Source: an uncultured Neomegalonema sp. (lineage in GTDB: Bacteria > Pseudomonadota > Alphaproteobacteria > Rhodobacterales > Rhodobacteraceae). From it: a DNA stretch of 33,049 bases. The notes beneath the pieces are model-generated. The model saw only the letters and a list, made by a program, of their open reading frames with translations. It was not told the DNA's origin and did no database searches. The stretch is from NCBI GenBank assembly GCA_937957975.1, contig CALFFK010000104.1, forward strand, positions 1 through 33,049, written 5' to 3'. The translations under genes and the position numbers were made by a program. Shown here in pieces: positions 7,185 to 15,411 of this stretch. Position 1 is the first letter of the stretch; each line of letters starts with the position of its first letter.

Positions 7185-8360
7185 TCAGGGAATATCGACC
7201 AACTTTCCGCGCGGAATGGCGCATTCCTTGTCGTAGAACGGCATTTCAACCAGCTTTGCGGGCTGCATTGAGCCATCCTTGCAGCCGACCGAGATTGCTG
7301 TGCCGGGGCCATCATCCGGCGTATCCATTAATGCGATCCCGATGCCATGGCCAAGGAACGGCGAGGTCGCCCCTGCCGTCACAGTTCCTGTGCGCACTCC
7401 GTTCACCTCTACAGGGGCCGCGATCAGCGGTTCACCCCCTTCGCAGGCGATACCGTGGGAGCGGCATTCCTTCGGAGCGGTAGCCAATGCAGCCTTGCCC
7501 AGGAAATCAGCCTTGTCCTCATCCACGAACTGCCCAAGGCCCACGGCCCAGGGTGTTGTGTTCATGTTGAAATCCGCCCCTGCATTCAGAATACCCGCTT
7601 CGATCCGCCGGATATTCATGGCGTCCAATCCAAAGATACGGATGCCATGTGGCTTGCCTGCCGCTTCGATATGCGCCCACAGTGCCTGTGCATCGTGGTG
7701 TGGTTCGGTATAGAATTCCCAGCCCAGCTCATTCGTATAGCCGGTGCGCGTAATCACAACTTCCTGCCCCCCGAAGGATACCCGCGCTATGGCGAAGTAT
7801 CCGAAGGGTTCCGGCATTCCATTGTCACATGCCGCTTCCAGTATCTTCAGCGCATTCGGCCCCTGAACCTGCGACACAAATATATCCGGGTCAGAAATCG
7901 TCACATTCATTCCGGCAGAATGCGCCCGCGCCCAGGAGTAGAAATCCCCATCGGCCTGCGCGTACCAGAATTTGTCTGTCGCAAGACGCAGCAGGATACC
8001 ATCGGTAATCATCCCGCCGTTTTCGTAGCAGGCCAGACCATACCCGCATCGTCCGACTTTCACTTTGGTGATGTCTTTCGTGAACAGCTTGTTGAGCAAC
8101 GCCTCCGCATCCGGCCCCTCAAACTGCAACGGCCATTCCCCGGTATTGAGCACTGCCGCCTGACGCCTCAGCCGCCAATATCCGTCTTCGGTCGAATGAT
8201 CGTCAAAGCAACATGCCATCAGCCGCCGGTTATAGACGCAATAATGCGGCCCCATTGGCGCTTCGATGGCGTGATACGGATGGCGTGTCAGCCCGTAATC
8301 CCAGCCCGCCCCCGGCATTGTTGTCACCAGATCACGGGTCGCCCCATCACTTGATCGCAT
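7185..8360 (-). CDS. Aminomethyltransferase-family protein (GcvT/DmdA-like, folate-dependent)
   Basis: A 391-residue member of the GcvT superfamily, whose members move a one-carbon unit from a methylated or aminomethylated substrate to tetrahydrofolate. The start at 8360 (MRSSDGATRDLVTT) has AGGGG 8 nt upstream; the longer frame to 8594 would overlap the divergent GST gene. Visible family elements: YENGGMITDGILLRL (matching the GG-x-x-x-D core), NVTISDPDIFVSQVQGPNAL, RTGYTNELGWEFYTEP, and the C-terminal barrel from about residue 310 with RTGTVTAGATSPFLGHGIGIAL. No glycine-cleavage P or H genes are adjacent, so this is unlikely to be the housekeeping T-protein. The layout resembles the DmdA, LigM and DesA branch of demethylases. 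The substrate cannot be assigned from sequence. Confidence 0.82.
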   Translation of the reverse strand: MRSSDGATRDLVTTMPGAGWDYGLTRHPYHAIEAPMGPHYCVYNRRLMACCFDDHSTEDGYWRLRRQAAVLNTGEWPLQFEGPDAEALLNKLFTKDITKVKVGRCGYGLACYENGGMITDGILLRLATDKFWYAQADGDFYSWARAHSAGMNVTISDPDIFVSQVQGPNALKILEAACDNGMPEPFGYFAIARVSFGGQEVVITRTGYTNELGWEFYTEPHHDAQALWAHIEAAGKPHGIRIFGLDAMNIRRIEAGILNAGADFNMNTTPWAVGLGQFVDEDKADFLGKAALATAPKECRSHGIACEGGEPLIAAPVEVNGVRTGTVTAGATSPFLGHGIGIALMDTPDDGPGTAISVGCKDGSMQPAKLVEMPFYDKECAIPRGKLVDIP

Positions 8361-8494
8361 CGTATTTTCCCCTGTTTGGCTGACTTGTTTGGTCCCACCT
8401 TCACCGAAGAAAACCCGACGCACAATCATGGACTGGAAATCATCCTCGCCCCCCGCTATCCCTGTTCGCTTACCCGCCTTACCGGAGGTCGCCC

Positions 8495-9166
8495 GTGACC
8501 CGCAGGCTCCACGCCTTCTCGCTCTCGCCCTATTGCCGCAAGGTACGCCTTGCGTTGGCTGAAAAGGGGCTTGGTGTTGATCTGATCGAGACACAGCCGT
8601 GGGAGCGGCCCCGTGAATTGGTCAAGCTCAACCCGGCAGGGGAAACCCCTGTGCTGGTCGAGCCGGATGGCACGATCGTAGTCGATTCCATGGCGATTTG
8701 CGAATATCTGGAGGAGGCCTATCCACAGCATCCCCTGCTGCCCCAGCGTCTTGATGCACGGGCAGAAGCGCGGCGGCTGGTGGCGTGGTTCGATGGGCGA
8801 TTTCGCTCGGAAGTCACTGAAACGCTGCTGGACGAAAAAGTTATGCGACGGATGCGCCGGGATGGCGGGCCGGACAGTGAATATATCCGTATCGGCGCAG
8901 CCAATTTGCGCGTTCATCTCGAATATGTGGCGCAGCTTGCCGACCGACGGAACTGGCTGGCTGGGGAATCGTTGACATTGGCCGATTTTGCCGCCGCCGG
9001 GCATATAAGCTGCCTCGATTATATCGGTGAGGTGGATTGGAGCGCCTATCCGGGGGCGAAGGCGTGGTATGCCCGCATCAAATCCCGCCCTGCCTTTCGC
9101 ACCCTGCTGTCCGACCATGTGCCCAGCATTCCGGCGGCGGATCATTATGCGAATGTGGATTTCTAG
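8495..9166 (+). CDS. Glutathione S-transferase family protein
   Basis: A 223-residue cytosolic GST-fold protein. The thioredoxin-like domain (1-80) has SLSPYCRKVRLALAEKG, with a serine at the usual activating position; the cis-proline segment NPAGETPVLVEPDG; and the glutathione-binding D-S-M motif in VVDSMAICEYLEE. The helical domain (90-215) contains the N-capping motif SLTLADFAAAG. The start is a GTG at 8495 with a GGAGGT box five nt upstream, better than any nearby ATG. Three genes follow closely (2 nt, then 4 nt gaps), so GST, the membrane protein and queG form a likely operon. A GST gene next to queG is a common alphaproteobacterial arrangement. The substrate is unknown. Confidence 0.9.
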   Translation: MTRRLHAFSLSPYCRKVRLALAEKGLGVDLIETQPWERPRELVKLNPAGETPVLVEPDGTIVVDSMAICEYLEEAYPQHPLLPQRLDARAEARRLVAWFDGRFRSEVTETLLDEKVMRRMRRDGGPDSEYIRIGAANLRVHLEYVAQLADRRNWLAGESLTLADFAAAGHISCLDYIGEVDWSAYPGAKAWYARIKSRPAFRTLLSDHVPSIPAADHYANVDF

Positions 9167-9168
9167 TC

Positions 9169-9657
9169 ATGTTCACGGTTGAACAGTTCTACAGGGCATT
9201 CGAGGATTGGGCGCTCGAAAAGGCCCGGAAGCATGATCCACCCGGTCTGGAACAATATTTTGAACAACGGAATGAAGCATCATCGGTCGGCTATCTGAAA
9301 GCAAACCTGTCTACGCTGGATTCCAATATCGCCAGCCTGCTGACCCACGTATCCGCAATGATCGCGGCAACTGGCGTCTTGCTGATCGTCTTTTCCGGCC
9401 AGAAGATCACACAGGCATTCATTCTTATGGAAATGCTTGGATATTGTATCGCAACGATCCTGCTGATCCTGAATCTTCCCTACTACACCCACGCGCCTCA
9501 CAAATTGAGTGGCAGAAGAACAAGGCTCGAAGCCTATTACGAAGCCTATCTGAAGAGGCGGTATCTGTATGTCACCAGCGCTCATATGGTGCTTTTGTTG
9601 ACAATATGCTTTGCCTTGACTGTCTTTTGTCACCTTCTGTTCGTCTTCGTTCTGTGA
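9169..9657 (+). CDS. Uncharacterised three-helix membrane protein, weakly Pycsar-effector-like in layout
   Basis: A 162-residue protein that I do not recognise with certainty. The start at 9169 ([20 protein letters not shown]) lies 2 nt after the GST stop. A hydrophilic, probably cytoplasmic N-terminus (1-52) is followed by [20 protein letters not shown] leading into a first membrane helix (about 56-75), a second (84-105), a basic loop with [19 protein letters not shown], and a third helix at the extreme C-terminus (138-162). The pattern of a polar segment with a conserved D just before paired membrane helices recalls small membrane effectors (Pycsar/DUF5706 or SLATT proteins) of signalling and defence systems. 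No nucleotide cyclase gene is adjacent, so that is only a structural resemblance. It sits inside a GST–queG operon. Confidence 0.72.
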   Translation: MFTVEQFYRAFEDWALEKARKHDPPGLEQYFEQRNEASSVGYLKANLSTLDSNIASLLTHVSAMIAATGVLLIVFSGQKITQAFILMEMLGYCIATILLILNLPYYTHAPHKLSGRRTRLEAYYEAYLKRRYLYVTSAHMVLLLTICFALTVFCHLLFVFVL

Positions 9658-9661
9658 CGGG

Positions 9662-10795
9662 ATGAAGGTCGCGCAAGCCCTTGAAACCCGCGCCCGCGAG
9701 GAAGGCTTTGCCGCCCTTGGCATCGCTGCCCCCGCCGCGATGCGGCCTGCCGGAGATCGGTTGCGGAACTGGGTGGCCGAAGGATACCACGGCGGGATGG
9801 GCTGGATGGCCGAACGCGTCCATTGGCGCTCCGATGCCAGCGCATTATGGCCGGAGGCGCGGTCAGTCATCATGTTGGTCGAGAATTACGGCCCCGATGG
9901 CGACCCGCTCGCCACACTTGCACAGCCCGACCGTGCGACCATCAGCGTCTATGCCCGAAACCGTGATTACCACGACCGGATCAAAAAGCGCCTTAAACGC
10001 CTCGCCCGGTGGATCGTTGAGGAAACGGGCGAAGACGTGAAGGTTTTCGTCGATACCGCCCCGGTAATGGAAAAACCCCTTGCGGCCCTCGCGGGGCTTG
10101 GCTGGCAAGGCAAGCATACCAATCTGGTCAGCCGCGATGTTGGATCGTGGGCCTTCCTCGGTGCGATCTTCACGACACTTGATCTGCCGAAGGACACGCC
10201 CCATTCCGACCGCTGTGGTTCATGCCGGGCCTGTCTCGATATTTGCCCGACGGTGGCTTTTCCTGCGCCTTATCGCCTCGATGCCCGTCGCTGCATCTCG
10301 TATCTGACCATCGAACATAAGGGGCCGATTCCCCATGAGTTTCGTGCCGCTATGGGCAATCGCATCTATGGTTGCGATGATTGTCTCGCGATTTGCCCGT
10401 GGAACAAGTTCGCCCGTGAAGCACAGGATACCGCGTATCATGCCCGCGATGCCCTGCGCGCCCCGGCTCTCACAGATCTGCTGGTATTGGATGATGCGGC
10501 CTTTCGCACCCTGTTTACCGCATCGCCGATCAAACGTATCGGGCGCGCCCGGTTCATACGTAATGTGCTGATCGCCGTCGGAAATTCAGGGGAGGAGGCG
10601 CTGATTCCGCCCATCACTGCGCTGCTGAACGATGCGGAACCATTGGTTCGGGGGGCCGCCATCTGGGCGTTATCGCGTCTTCTTCCAACCGGGCAGTTTG
10701 AAGCGCTCGCCTGTGAAGATGATGACGCGGATGTCAGGGCGGAATGGCAAACCGCCCTGACAGAAAAAAGCCGCCCGGATCACTCCGGCAGGTAG
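9662..10795 (+). CDS. queG: Epoxyqueuosine reductase QueG
   Basis: Carries out the last step of queuosine synthesis, reducing epoxyqueuosine to queuosine at tRNA position 34 with cobalamin and two [4Fe-4S] clusters; cytoplasmic. At 377 residues it is the normal length. The catalytic Asp131 lies in [10 protein letters not shown]. The iron-sulfur ligands are visible as C185-x2-C188-x2-C191-x3-C195 ([13 protein letters not shown]) and, after C211, C238-x2-C241-x3-C245 ([10 protein letters not shown]). A HEAT-like helical domain follows (about 300-360, [20 protein letters not shown]), which binds tRNA in characterised enzymes. It starts 4 nt after the preceding gene. Its last 16 nt overlap tail-to-tail with the BamF-like gene. 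Identification is secure. Confidence 0.97.
   Translation: MKVAQALETRAREEGFAALGIAAPAAMRPAGDRLRNWVAEGYHGGMGWMAERVHWRSDASALWPEARSVIMLVENYGPDGDPLATLAQPDRATISVYARNRDYHDRIKKRLKRLARWIVEETGEDVKVFVDTAPVMEKPLAALAGLGWQGKHTNLVSRDVGSWAFLGAIFTTLDLPKDTPHSDRCGSCRACLDICPTVAFPAPYRLDARRCISYLTIEHKGPIPHEFRAAMGNRIYGCDDCLAICPWNKFAREAQDTAYHARDALRAPALTDLLVLDDAAFRTLFTASPIKRIGRARFIRNVLIAVGNSGEEALIPPITALLNDAEPLVRGAAIWALSRLLPTGQFEALACEDDDADVRAEWQTALTEKSRPDHSGR
10764..10789 (-). terminator. Possible minus-strand terminator overlapping queG 3' end and the BamF-like stop codon
   Basis: On the minus strand a GC-rich stretch with short pairing options (GCCG with CGGC, or CCGG with CCGG around a six-base loop) is followed directly by six T residues (10769-10764). 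The stop codon of the BamF-like gene (10782-10780) falls inside the hairpin. The stem is only about four pairs, so this is weaker than the terminator at 7097. Confidence 0.45.
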
Positions 10796-11571
10796 ATCAA
10801 CGAGGGCTGGGTAATAGTGGTGGGTTCGGGCGTAAGAACGCCCAAGGTTGGCACGGCGCGTGGCTCAGGGGCCACCAGAACCGGGCCAGTGCCAGGATTG
10901 ACAGGCGTCGCAGGAACAACCGCCGTGGTCGTTGCGGGGGCTGGAACCGGGGTCGGGGGTTGCGGCAGGGCCGCTGCACTTCCTGGGATTGGCGGCGTGG
11001 CCCCGCTTCTTGTGGCACGCGGGGTTATGCCTTCCTCCAGCAAGCGCAAACGCTCTTCTTCTGCGTTAATGATATTGGTGTCGCCTTCACGCACTTCACG
11101 CAGACGCGGAAAAACCCGGTCGAGGATATATTGGGCATTCTCTGCTTCATATTGCGCCTGATCGTTGGCGATTTTTTCCCGGATCGCGGGATCGGCGGCC
11201 CCTGCCGAAGACAGGATCGCGGCTTCCGCCGCCGATGGTCCGCCTGTGCCCGTGGCTGCGGGGACTGGTTCGAAAGAAAGGGCGGCGCGGGCATCGGCCT
11301 GTGGGTTCGGTTCGCGCGTACTCACTTTTCCGGGTTCAGGAACCGGCAAGGCCGCAAAATTGTCCGGCAATTCCAGCGGGCGCTTGGTTACGACACTGAA
11401 TTCATCAGGGACCGTCTGCAAAATGTTCGCGAAATCGCTGATCTGCAATGAGTCAGAATAGACGTCATTCTCCTCGGCGATCTCGACCTTATCCGTTTGG
11501 CACGCCGCAAGTAAGGTAAACATCGCCACCGCAGTGGCCCGCAGGGTTATCGTCCGAAAAGAAGTCGTCAT
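10780..11571 (-). CDS. DUF3035 lipoprotein, BamF-like outer-membrane assembly subunit
   Basis: A 263-residue predicted lipoprotein. The start at 11571 ([20 protein letters not shown]) has GGGGAG 7 nt upstream; a longer frame to 11709 would overlap lspA. The lipobox is L21-A-A-C24 in LLAACQTDK, so Cys24 should be lipidated and, with Gln at +2, sent to the outer membrane. Residues 45-80 hold the DUF3035 signature: [30 protein letters not shown]3035 (PF11233) covers BamF of the alphaproteobacterial beta-barrel assembly machine. The middle is acidic and helical, and the last 85 residues are Pro/Ala/Thr-rich, likely a flexible linker through the cell wall. It lies 32 nt downstream of lspA, fitting a lipoprotein. 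A BamF role here is inferred from the family. Confidence 0.85.
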   Translation of the reverse strand: MTTSFRTITLRATAVAMFTLLAACQTDKVEIAEENDVYSDSLQISDFANILQTVPDEFSVVTKRPLELPDNFAALPVPEPGKVSTREPNPQADARAALSFEPVPAATGTGGPSAAEAAILSSAGAADPAIREKIANDQAQYEAENAQYILDRVFPRLREVREGDTNIINAEEERLRLLEEGITPRATRSGATPPIPGSAAALPQPPTPVPAPATTTAVVPATPVNPGTGPVLVAPEPRAVPTLGVLTPEPTTITQPSLIYLPE

Positions 11572-11603
11572 GGCCAGTCTCCCCGTATCTTTGCGCATTA
11601 TCA

Positions 11604-12095
11604 TCATGGCGTTCCTTCGTCGGATGGGCGCAGTAGCAGGATCGCCACACCGAGGAATATCGTCACATCCGCTATATTGAACGCAAAAGGATTGTTGATG
11701 CCGCAGCAAGTAACATTAAGGAAATCTGCTACGGCACCATATAATTGTCTATCATAGCCGTTTCCTAACGCCCCGCCAATGATGAGACCAATGGCGAACG
11801 CGAAAATCCCATCCCTTGGATGCCGTGCGGCCCAGACAAACAGCACAATACTGACAATGACGGCCAGAATGCTCAGGGCCATCCTGAGCAGACCACCATC
11901 AGAAGCCAGAATCCCGAAATTGATGCCGTAATTCCACGTCATTACGAAGGTGAGAATGCCGGGGATCATCTCCACCGCATCGCCGGGCCGTAAAGCAAGG
12001 GTTTCGAGGATATGGAGTTTCGAAAAACGATCCAGCCCCCACGAAACGGCAGAGACGATCAGCACTGTCACGATATTAAAGGCTGAAATGCCCAT
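11604..12095 (-). CDS. lspA: Lipoprotein signal peptidase LspA
   Basis: Inner-membrane aspartyl peptidase that removes the signal peptide from prolipoproteins; 163 residues with four membrane helices, the usual size. Conserved boxes are present: TWNYGINFGIL (box II, N-x-G-x-x-F-G), GGALGNGYDRQLYGAVADFL with catalytic Asp124, and FAFNIADVTIFLG with catalytic Asp143. The N-terminal box reads LDRFSK, a mild variant of the common DQxxK. The ATG at 12095 has GAGG six nt upstream. It is followed by the DUF3035 lipoprotein gene, a pairing seen elsewhere in alphaproteobacteria, and preceded by a small secreted-protein gene 39 nt upstream. Identification is secure. Confidence 0.97.
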   Translation of the reverse strand: MGISAFNIVTVLIVSAVSWGLDRFSKLHILETLALRPGDAVEMIPGILTFVMTWNYGINFGILASDGGLLRMALSILAVIVSIVLFVWAARHPRDGIFAFAIGLIIGGALGNGYDRQLYGAVADFLNVTCCGINNPFAFNIADVTIFLGVAILLLRPSDEGTP

Positions 12096-12134
12096 GGAAG
12101 CCTCGAATGTCCGTAAGGAAACGTTCGGGCGACC

Positions 12135-12497
12135 CTATTGCTTTTCGGCCTGTTGACGCAATGTTTCCGAAGGTTCCGCTTCGGACTGACGCTGTTCGAT
12201 AATGCAATTCTCGTAATGCACCTGCGCCAGCTTTTTCTCGTAACAATAAAGTGGCGTATCAGCGGGGTTGGACGGCCGGGGCGCATTTTCACGATACCGG
12301 GTCGAATCGATGGTCGAGAGCTTTGTGACAATGTCTTCGCAGGTCATCGTGCCAATTTCAGGCAGCGCCAGATTTTTTCCTGACGACGTGACGAAATTAT
12401 CCATCCAGACCACGGCCGGGCATTCCTGCGCCTGAGCCGCGAACGGAGCGAGAGCCACGCAGAAAGCAACTGCGAGGAACGGACCGGATGGATGCAT
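12135..12497 (-). CDS. Small secreted cysteine-containing protein, unknown function
   Basis: A 120-residue protein that I do not recognise. The start at 12497 gives MHPSGPFLAVAFCVALAPFA followed by AQAQE, a clear signal peptide cleaved at AQA|QE, with an AAGGGG box 8 nt upstream; the longer frame to 12572 would bury it. The mature protein of about 96 residues has four cysteines (in QECPAV, TMTCED, LYCYEK, ENCIIE), enough for two disulfides. It also has a conserved-looking TMTCEDIVTKLSTID helix and a charged Gln/Glu-rich tail. It lies upstream of lspA on the same strand and may share its transcript. It is probably periplasmic, and its cysteines could make it a client of the DsbA-like enzymes, though that is a guess. 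Confidence 0.72.
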   Translation of the reverse strand: MHPSGPFLAVAFCVALAPFAAQAQECPAVVWMDNFVTSSGKNLALPEIGTMTCEDIVTKLSTIDSTRYRENAPRPSNPADTPLYCYEKKLAQVHYENCIIEQRQSEAEPSETLRQQAEKQ

Positions 12498-12644
12498 GTC
12501 TGAGACCCCTTTTCTGATAGACAATCGAAATTTTCCCCCGACCCCCTGCCCGGAAAGCACATTGTGTGTCATACCTGCACGGCGAAATTGGGGCGCAGGT
12601 CAAATTCATCACTACAGTGAACGAAAAACTTTCGGAGGACAAGA

Positions 12645-13265
12645 ATGTCAGAGGGTTCCGCGCCACCGTCATCCCGGCGGGCATGGCAACGGATGCTGAG
12701 TGGTCGGCGGCTTGATCTGCTTGATCCCTCGCCATTGGATGTGGAGATCGAGGATGTGGCCCATGGCCTCTCCCGTGTGCCGCGATGGAACGGTCAGACC
12801 AAGGGCGACTGGGCATTCTCTGTCGCGCAACATTCGGTGCTGGTTGAGCGGATCGCGGGGCTGACAGTGTCGGACCTTGCGCCGAAATGGCGGCTGGCTG
12901 CCTTGCTGCATGACGGCCCCGAATACGTAATCGGGGATCTCATCAGCCCGTTCAAGGTCGTGGTTGGCGGAGATTACAAAACGCTGGAGGCCCGGTTGAT
13001 GGCCGCGATCCATCGACGCGCGGGTCTGCCCGAAACCCTGCCCCAAAACGCAGAAAAGGCCATTAAGCGGGCCGATCTAACCGCCGCATGGTTCGAGGCG
13101 ACACAACTTGCAGGCTTTGAGGAAATCGAGGCGGCAAAGCATTTTCCCCGCCCCCGGTTCCGCCGCAAGATCACGATCCACCTCAAACCCCTTCCCCCTC
13201 TGGAGGCTCGCGATGCCTTTCTCACCCGCTATGCGGATTTGCGTCACGCTTGCGGGTTGGATTAA
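12645..13265 (+). CDS. HD-domain hydrolase, YfbR-like (5'-deoxynucleotidase family)
   Basis: A 206-residue cytoplasmic metal-dependent phosphohydrolase. The HD motif residues are in order: His63 in VAQHSVLVERI, His89-Asp90 in LAALLHDGPEYVIGDL with Glu93 and Asp98, and a downstream Asp in IKRADLTAAWFEATQL. The spacing and the H-D-x-x-E-x-x-x-x-D pattern match YfbR, which dephosphorylates deoxyribonucleoside 5'-monophosphates. The N-terminal segment RLDLLDPSPLDVEIEDVAHG is typical of an alphaproteobacterial variant of this group. The ATG at 12645 has a GGAGG box 6 nt upstream. The gene is alone on its strand until the glycosyltransferase 146 nt later. Fold and motif are certain; the exact nucleotide substrate is inferred. 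Confidence 0.88.
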   Translation: MSEGSAPPSSRRAWQRMLSGRRLDLLDPSPLDVEIEDVAHGLSRVPRWNGQTKGDWAFSVAQHSVLVERIAGLTVSDLAPKWRLAALLHDGPEYVIGDLISPFKVVVGGDYKTLEARLMAAIHRRAGLPETLPQNAEKAIKRADLTAAWFEATQLAGFEEIEAAKHFPRPRFRRKITIHLKPLPPLEARDAFLTRYADLRHACGLD

Positions 13266-13411
13266 GTTGGCTCGTTGATGGCCCCTTTTCGGGTACCATC
13301 GGGATCGCCTTATATTGCCTGATTGGCGATTGGTTCAGAAAGCATCTGCTTAAGTCGATCTTGACATCAAGACGGCATACAGGGGGCAAACACCCTTCGG
13401 GAGCCTTCATT

Positions 13412-14650
13412 ATGCGCGTTCTTCACGTTCTTGACCATTCCGCGCCGCTGCAAAGCGGTTATGTCTCGCGCACACTTGGCATCCTGCGGGCGCAGCGGGG
13501 GCTGGGGATTGACCCGGTTGCCCTGACCTCCCCGCGCCACGGAGCAGAAGCGGGACCGCCCGCTGCTCCGGTCGAATCAGTTGCTGATTTCAGTTTTCAC
13601 CGCACCCCGTCCCCTGCCCGCTCTCTCCCCGGTCTTGGCTTTCGTGCCGAGATGGCGGCGACGGCCAAGCGGCTGGAAGAGGCGGTCGAGGAACTGCGCC
13701 CCGCCCTCATTCATGCCCATTCGCCGGTGCTCAACGGGTTTCCCGCTCAACGCATCGCAAAACGCATGGGCATTCCCATGGTCTATGAGATTCGCGCATT
13801 CTGGGAGGATGCCGCCGTTGACCGGGGCACGACGACCGAAGGGTCGCTACGCTATCGCTTGACCCGCGCCATGGAGACTCGCGCCGTGCGCCGCGCGGGG
13901 CATGTATTCACAATCTGCAACGGGTTGCGTGAAGACCTGATTGCACGGGGTATCGCACCTGATCATGTCGATCTTGCCCCCAATGCCATCGAGCCGGATC
14001 GCCTGCCTCCCGTTACGGTCAGGGATGCGGCGCTGGCTACTGAACTCGGCCTTGGTGATGGCCCGGTCATTGGTTTTCTTGGCTCGTTCTACCATTATGA
14101 GGGCTTGCATCTGTTGATCGACGCCTTCCCGATCATCCGCGAGCGCCACCCCGGTGCGAAGCTGCTTTTTGTTGGTGGTGGGCCGGAAGATGAAGCCCTG
14201 CGCGCGAAGGCTGCGCCATTGGGCGATGCAGCCTTGTTCACAGGCCGGGTACCCCCCGAACAGGTGCGTCGCTATTACTCGGTCGTGGATTTGCTGGTTT
14301 ATCCACGCCTGAAGATGCGCCTGACCGATCTGGTTACACCCCTGAAACCGCTGGAAGCCATGGCTATGACCCGCCGTTTCATCGCATCCGATGTGGGCGG
14401 ACACAAGGAACTGGTTGATGACGGCGTGACCGGACGCCTGTTCCAGGCCGGTGATCCTGCTGCGCTGGCAACTGCCGCTCTCGACACCCTTGATCCGGCC
14501 GCTGAGGCCCGAAATGCAGCCATGATCGCCCCCGCCCTCGATTTCGTGCGTACTACCCGTAGCTGGTCAGCAGTCGCGCAGCGATATGTGCCGGTCTATG
14601 AGCGACTGACGGGTCAGACAATTGAGCCAATGCGGGATGTGAGTACTTAG
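13412..14650 (+). CDS. Group 4 glycosyltransferase, exosortase-A-associated type
   Basis: A 412-residue GT4-fold (GT-B) enzyme that transfers a sugar from an activated donor. The start at 13412 gives MRVLHVLDHSAPLQSGYVSR with GGGAG 8 nt upstream; a frame opening at 13250 is unlikely because it overlaps the preceding gene. The opening HVLDHS-x-PLxSGY-x-RT, then ALTSPRHG, is the hallmark of the family annotated as PEP-CTERM/exosortase A-associated glycosyltransferases (TIGR04063). LIHAHSPVLNG, the acceptor-side domain, and the donor-binding half with GFLGSFYHYEGLHLLIDAF, LLFVGGGPED and PLKPLEAMAM...VGGHKELVDD are all present. No exosortase or polysaccharide export gene is visible nearby. It probably acts in exopolysaccharide synthesis encoded elsewhere; that is inferred. 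Confidence 0.88.
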   Translation: MRVLHVLDHSAPLQSGYVSRTLGILRAQRGLGIDPVALTSPRHGAEAGPPAAPVESVADFSFHRTPSPARSLPGLGFRAEMAATAKRLEEAVEELRPALIHAHSPVLNGFPAQRIAKRMGIPMVYEIRAFWEDAAVDRGTTTEGSLRYRLTRAMETRAVRRAGHVFTICNGLREDLIARGIAPDHVDLAPNAIEPDRLPPVTVRDAALATELGLGDGPVIGFLGSFYHYEGLHLLIDAFPIIRERHPGAKLLFVGGGPEDEALRAKAAPLGDAALFTGRVPPEQVRRYYSVVDLLVYPRLKMRLTDLVTPLKPLEAMAMTRRFIASDVGGHKELVDDGVTGRLFQAGDPAALATAALDTLDPAAEARNAAMIAPALDFVRTTRSWSAVAQRYVPVYERLTGQTIEPMRDVST

Positions 14651-14678
14651 GATGATCTGGCACATTCGCAATCAGGCG

Positions 14679-14706
14679 GGAGGCGCTCCGCAGGAGGCGC
14701 TCCGCA
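14679..14706. repeat. Tandem 14-bp duplication in the gap before the EF-hand gene
   Basis: GGAGGCGCTCCGCA occurs twice head to tail (14679-14692 and 14693-14706). Each unit contains a small hairpin GGAG-GCG-CTCC, and an A-rich stretch follows. It starts 28 nt after the glycosyltransferase stop. It could be simple slippage or a weak termination signal. The rest of the 193-nt gap (14651-14843) shows only a CCACGCGTGG palindrome near 14755 and no recognisable promoter. Confidence 0.55.
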
Positions 14707-14843
14707 AAAATACTTCTTCGCACCTGCAAAAAATTACGACGGAATGAATGGTTCCACGCGTGGGACAGGCATCGAACGGGTATGGTCCTGAAGAACCCGC
14801 ACCCCGTTCCACACTCTGTCGGGCAGACGAAGGAACAGACGTT

Positions 14844-15410
14844 ATGAACACGACAATGAAGCTATTTATCGCCGCAACCGCGTGTGCCGGGGTTGCCTCT
14901 GCCGCTTTTGCCCATGGGCATGGAGGCGGCAAAGGTCCGCGTGCCGAACGAATGTTCGAACGGATGGATACCGATGGCGATGGCCGCGTCAGCCGCGAGG
15001 ATGCCCGCACCTTTGCCGCCGCACGTTTTGCGCGCCTGGATACCAATTCGGATGGTCAGGTAACGAAAGACGAGCGCCATGCAGGCCGTAAGGCGCGCCA
15101 GAGTGAGCGTATCGCCCAAATGGATACGAATGGCGATGGCTTGATCTCTCAGGCTGATATGATGGCCGCTGCACAGGATCGCGCCGCCCGCCGCTTTGCT
15201 CGTCTCGACACGGATGGCGATGGGTTTATATCCGTCGCTGACATGACCGAAAAACGTGTCAGGCATCACCGGAAGCGCGGTGAATCGAGAGGCGGCAAAC
15301 GCGGGCCCATCACACAGGCGATGATGGAGGAGCGCGTCCTGAAACGCTTTACACGCCTCGACACGGATGGTGACGGCATCATCACCATGGAAGATGTGCG
15401 CGGGCGTTAA
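14844..15410 (+). CDS. Secreted EF-hand calcium-binding protein (five loops)
   Basis: A 188-residue exported protein. The start at 14844 gives MNTTMKLFIAATACAGVASA followed by AFAHG, a signal peptide, with AAGGA about 10 nt upstream. The mature part is a string of EF-hand loops: DTDGDGRVSRED (42-53), DTNSDGQVTKDE (66-77), DTNGDGLISQAD (94-105), DTDGDGFISVAD (122-133) and DTDGDGIITMED (173-184). The loops follow the calcium-ligand pattern (D-x-D/N-x-D-G), and the twelfth position is E or D; the Asp variants are typical of bacterial EF-hands. Between loops four and five lies a His/Arg/Gly-rich insert (HHRKRGESRGGKRG). It is likely a periplasmic calcium buffer or sensor. No binding partner is suggested by the neighbours. 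Confidence 0.88.
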   Translation: MNTTMKLFIAATACAGVASAAFAHGHGGGKGPRAERMFERMDTDGDGRVSREDARTFAAARFARLDTNSDGQVTKDERHAGRKARQSERIAQMDTNGDGLISQADMMAAAQDRAARRFARLDTDGDGFISVADMTEKRVRHHRKRGESRGGKRGPITQAMMEERVLKRFTRLDTDGDGIITMEDVRGR

Positions 15411-15411
15411 T

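Noticed and set aside
7347-8354. Plus-strand frame opposite the GcvT-like gene
   Set aside because: Shadow of a well-supported minus-strand gene; no motifs.
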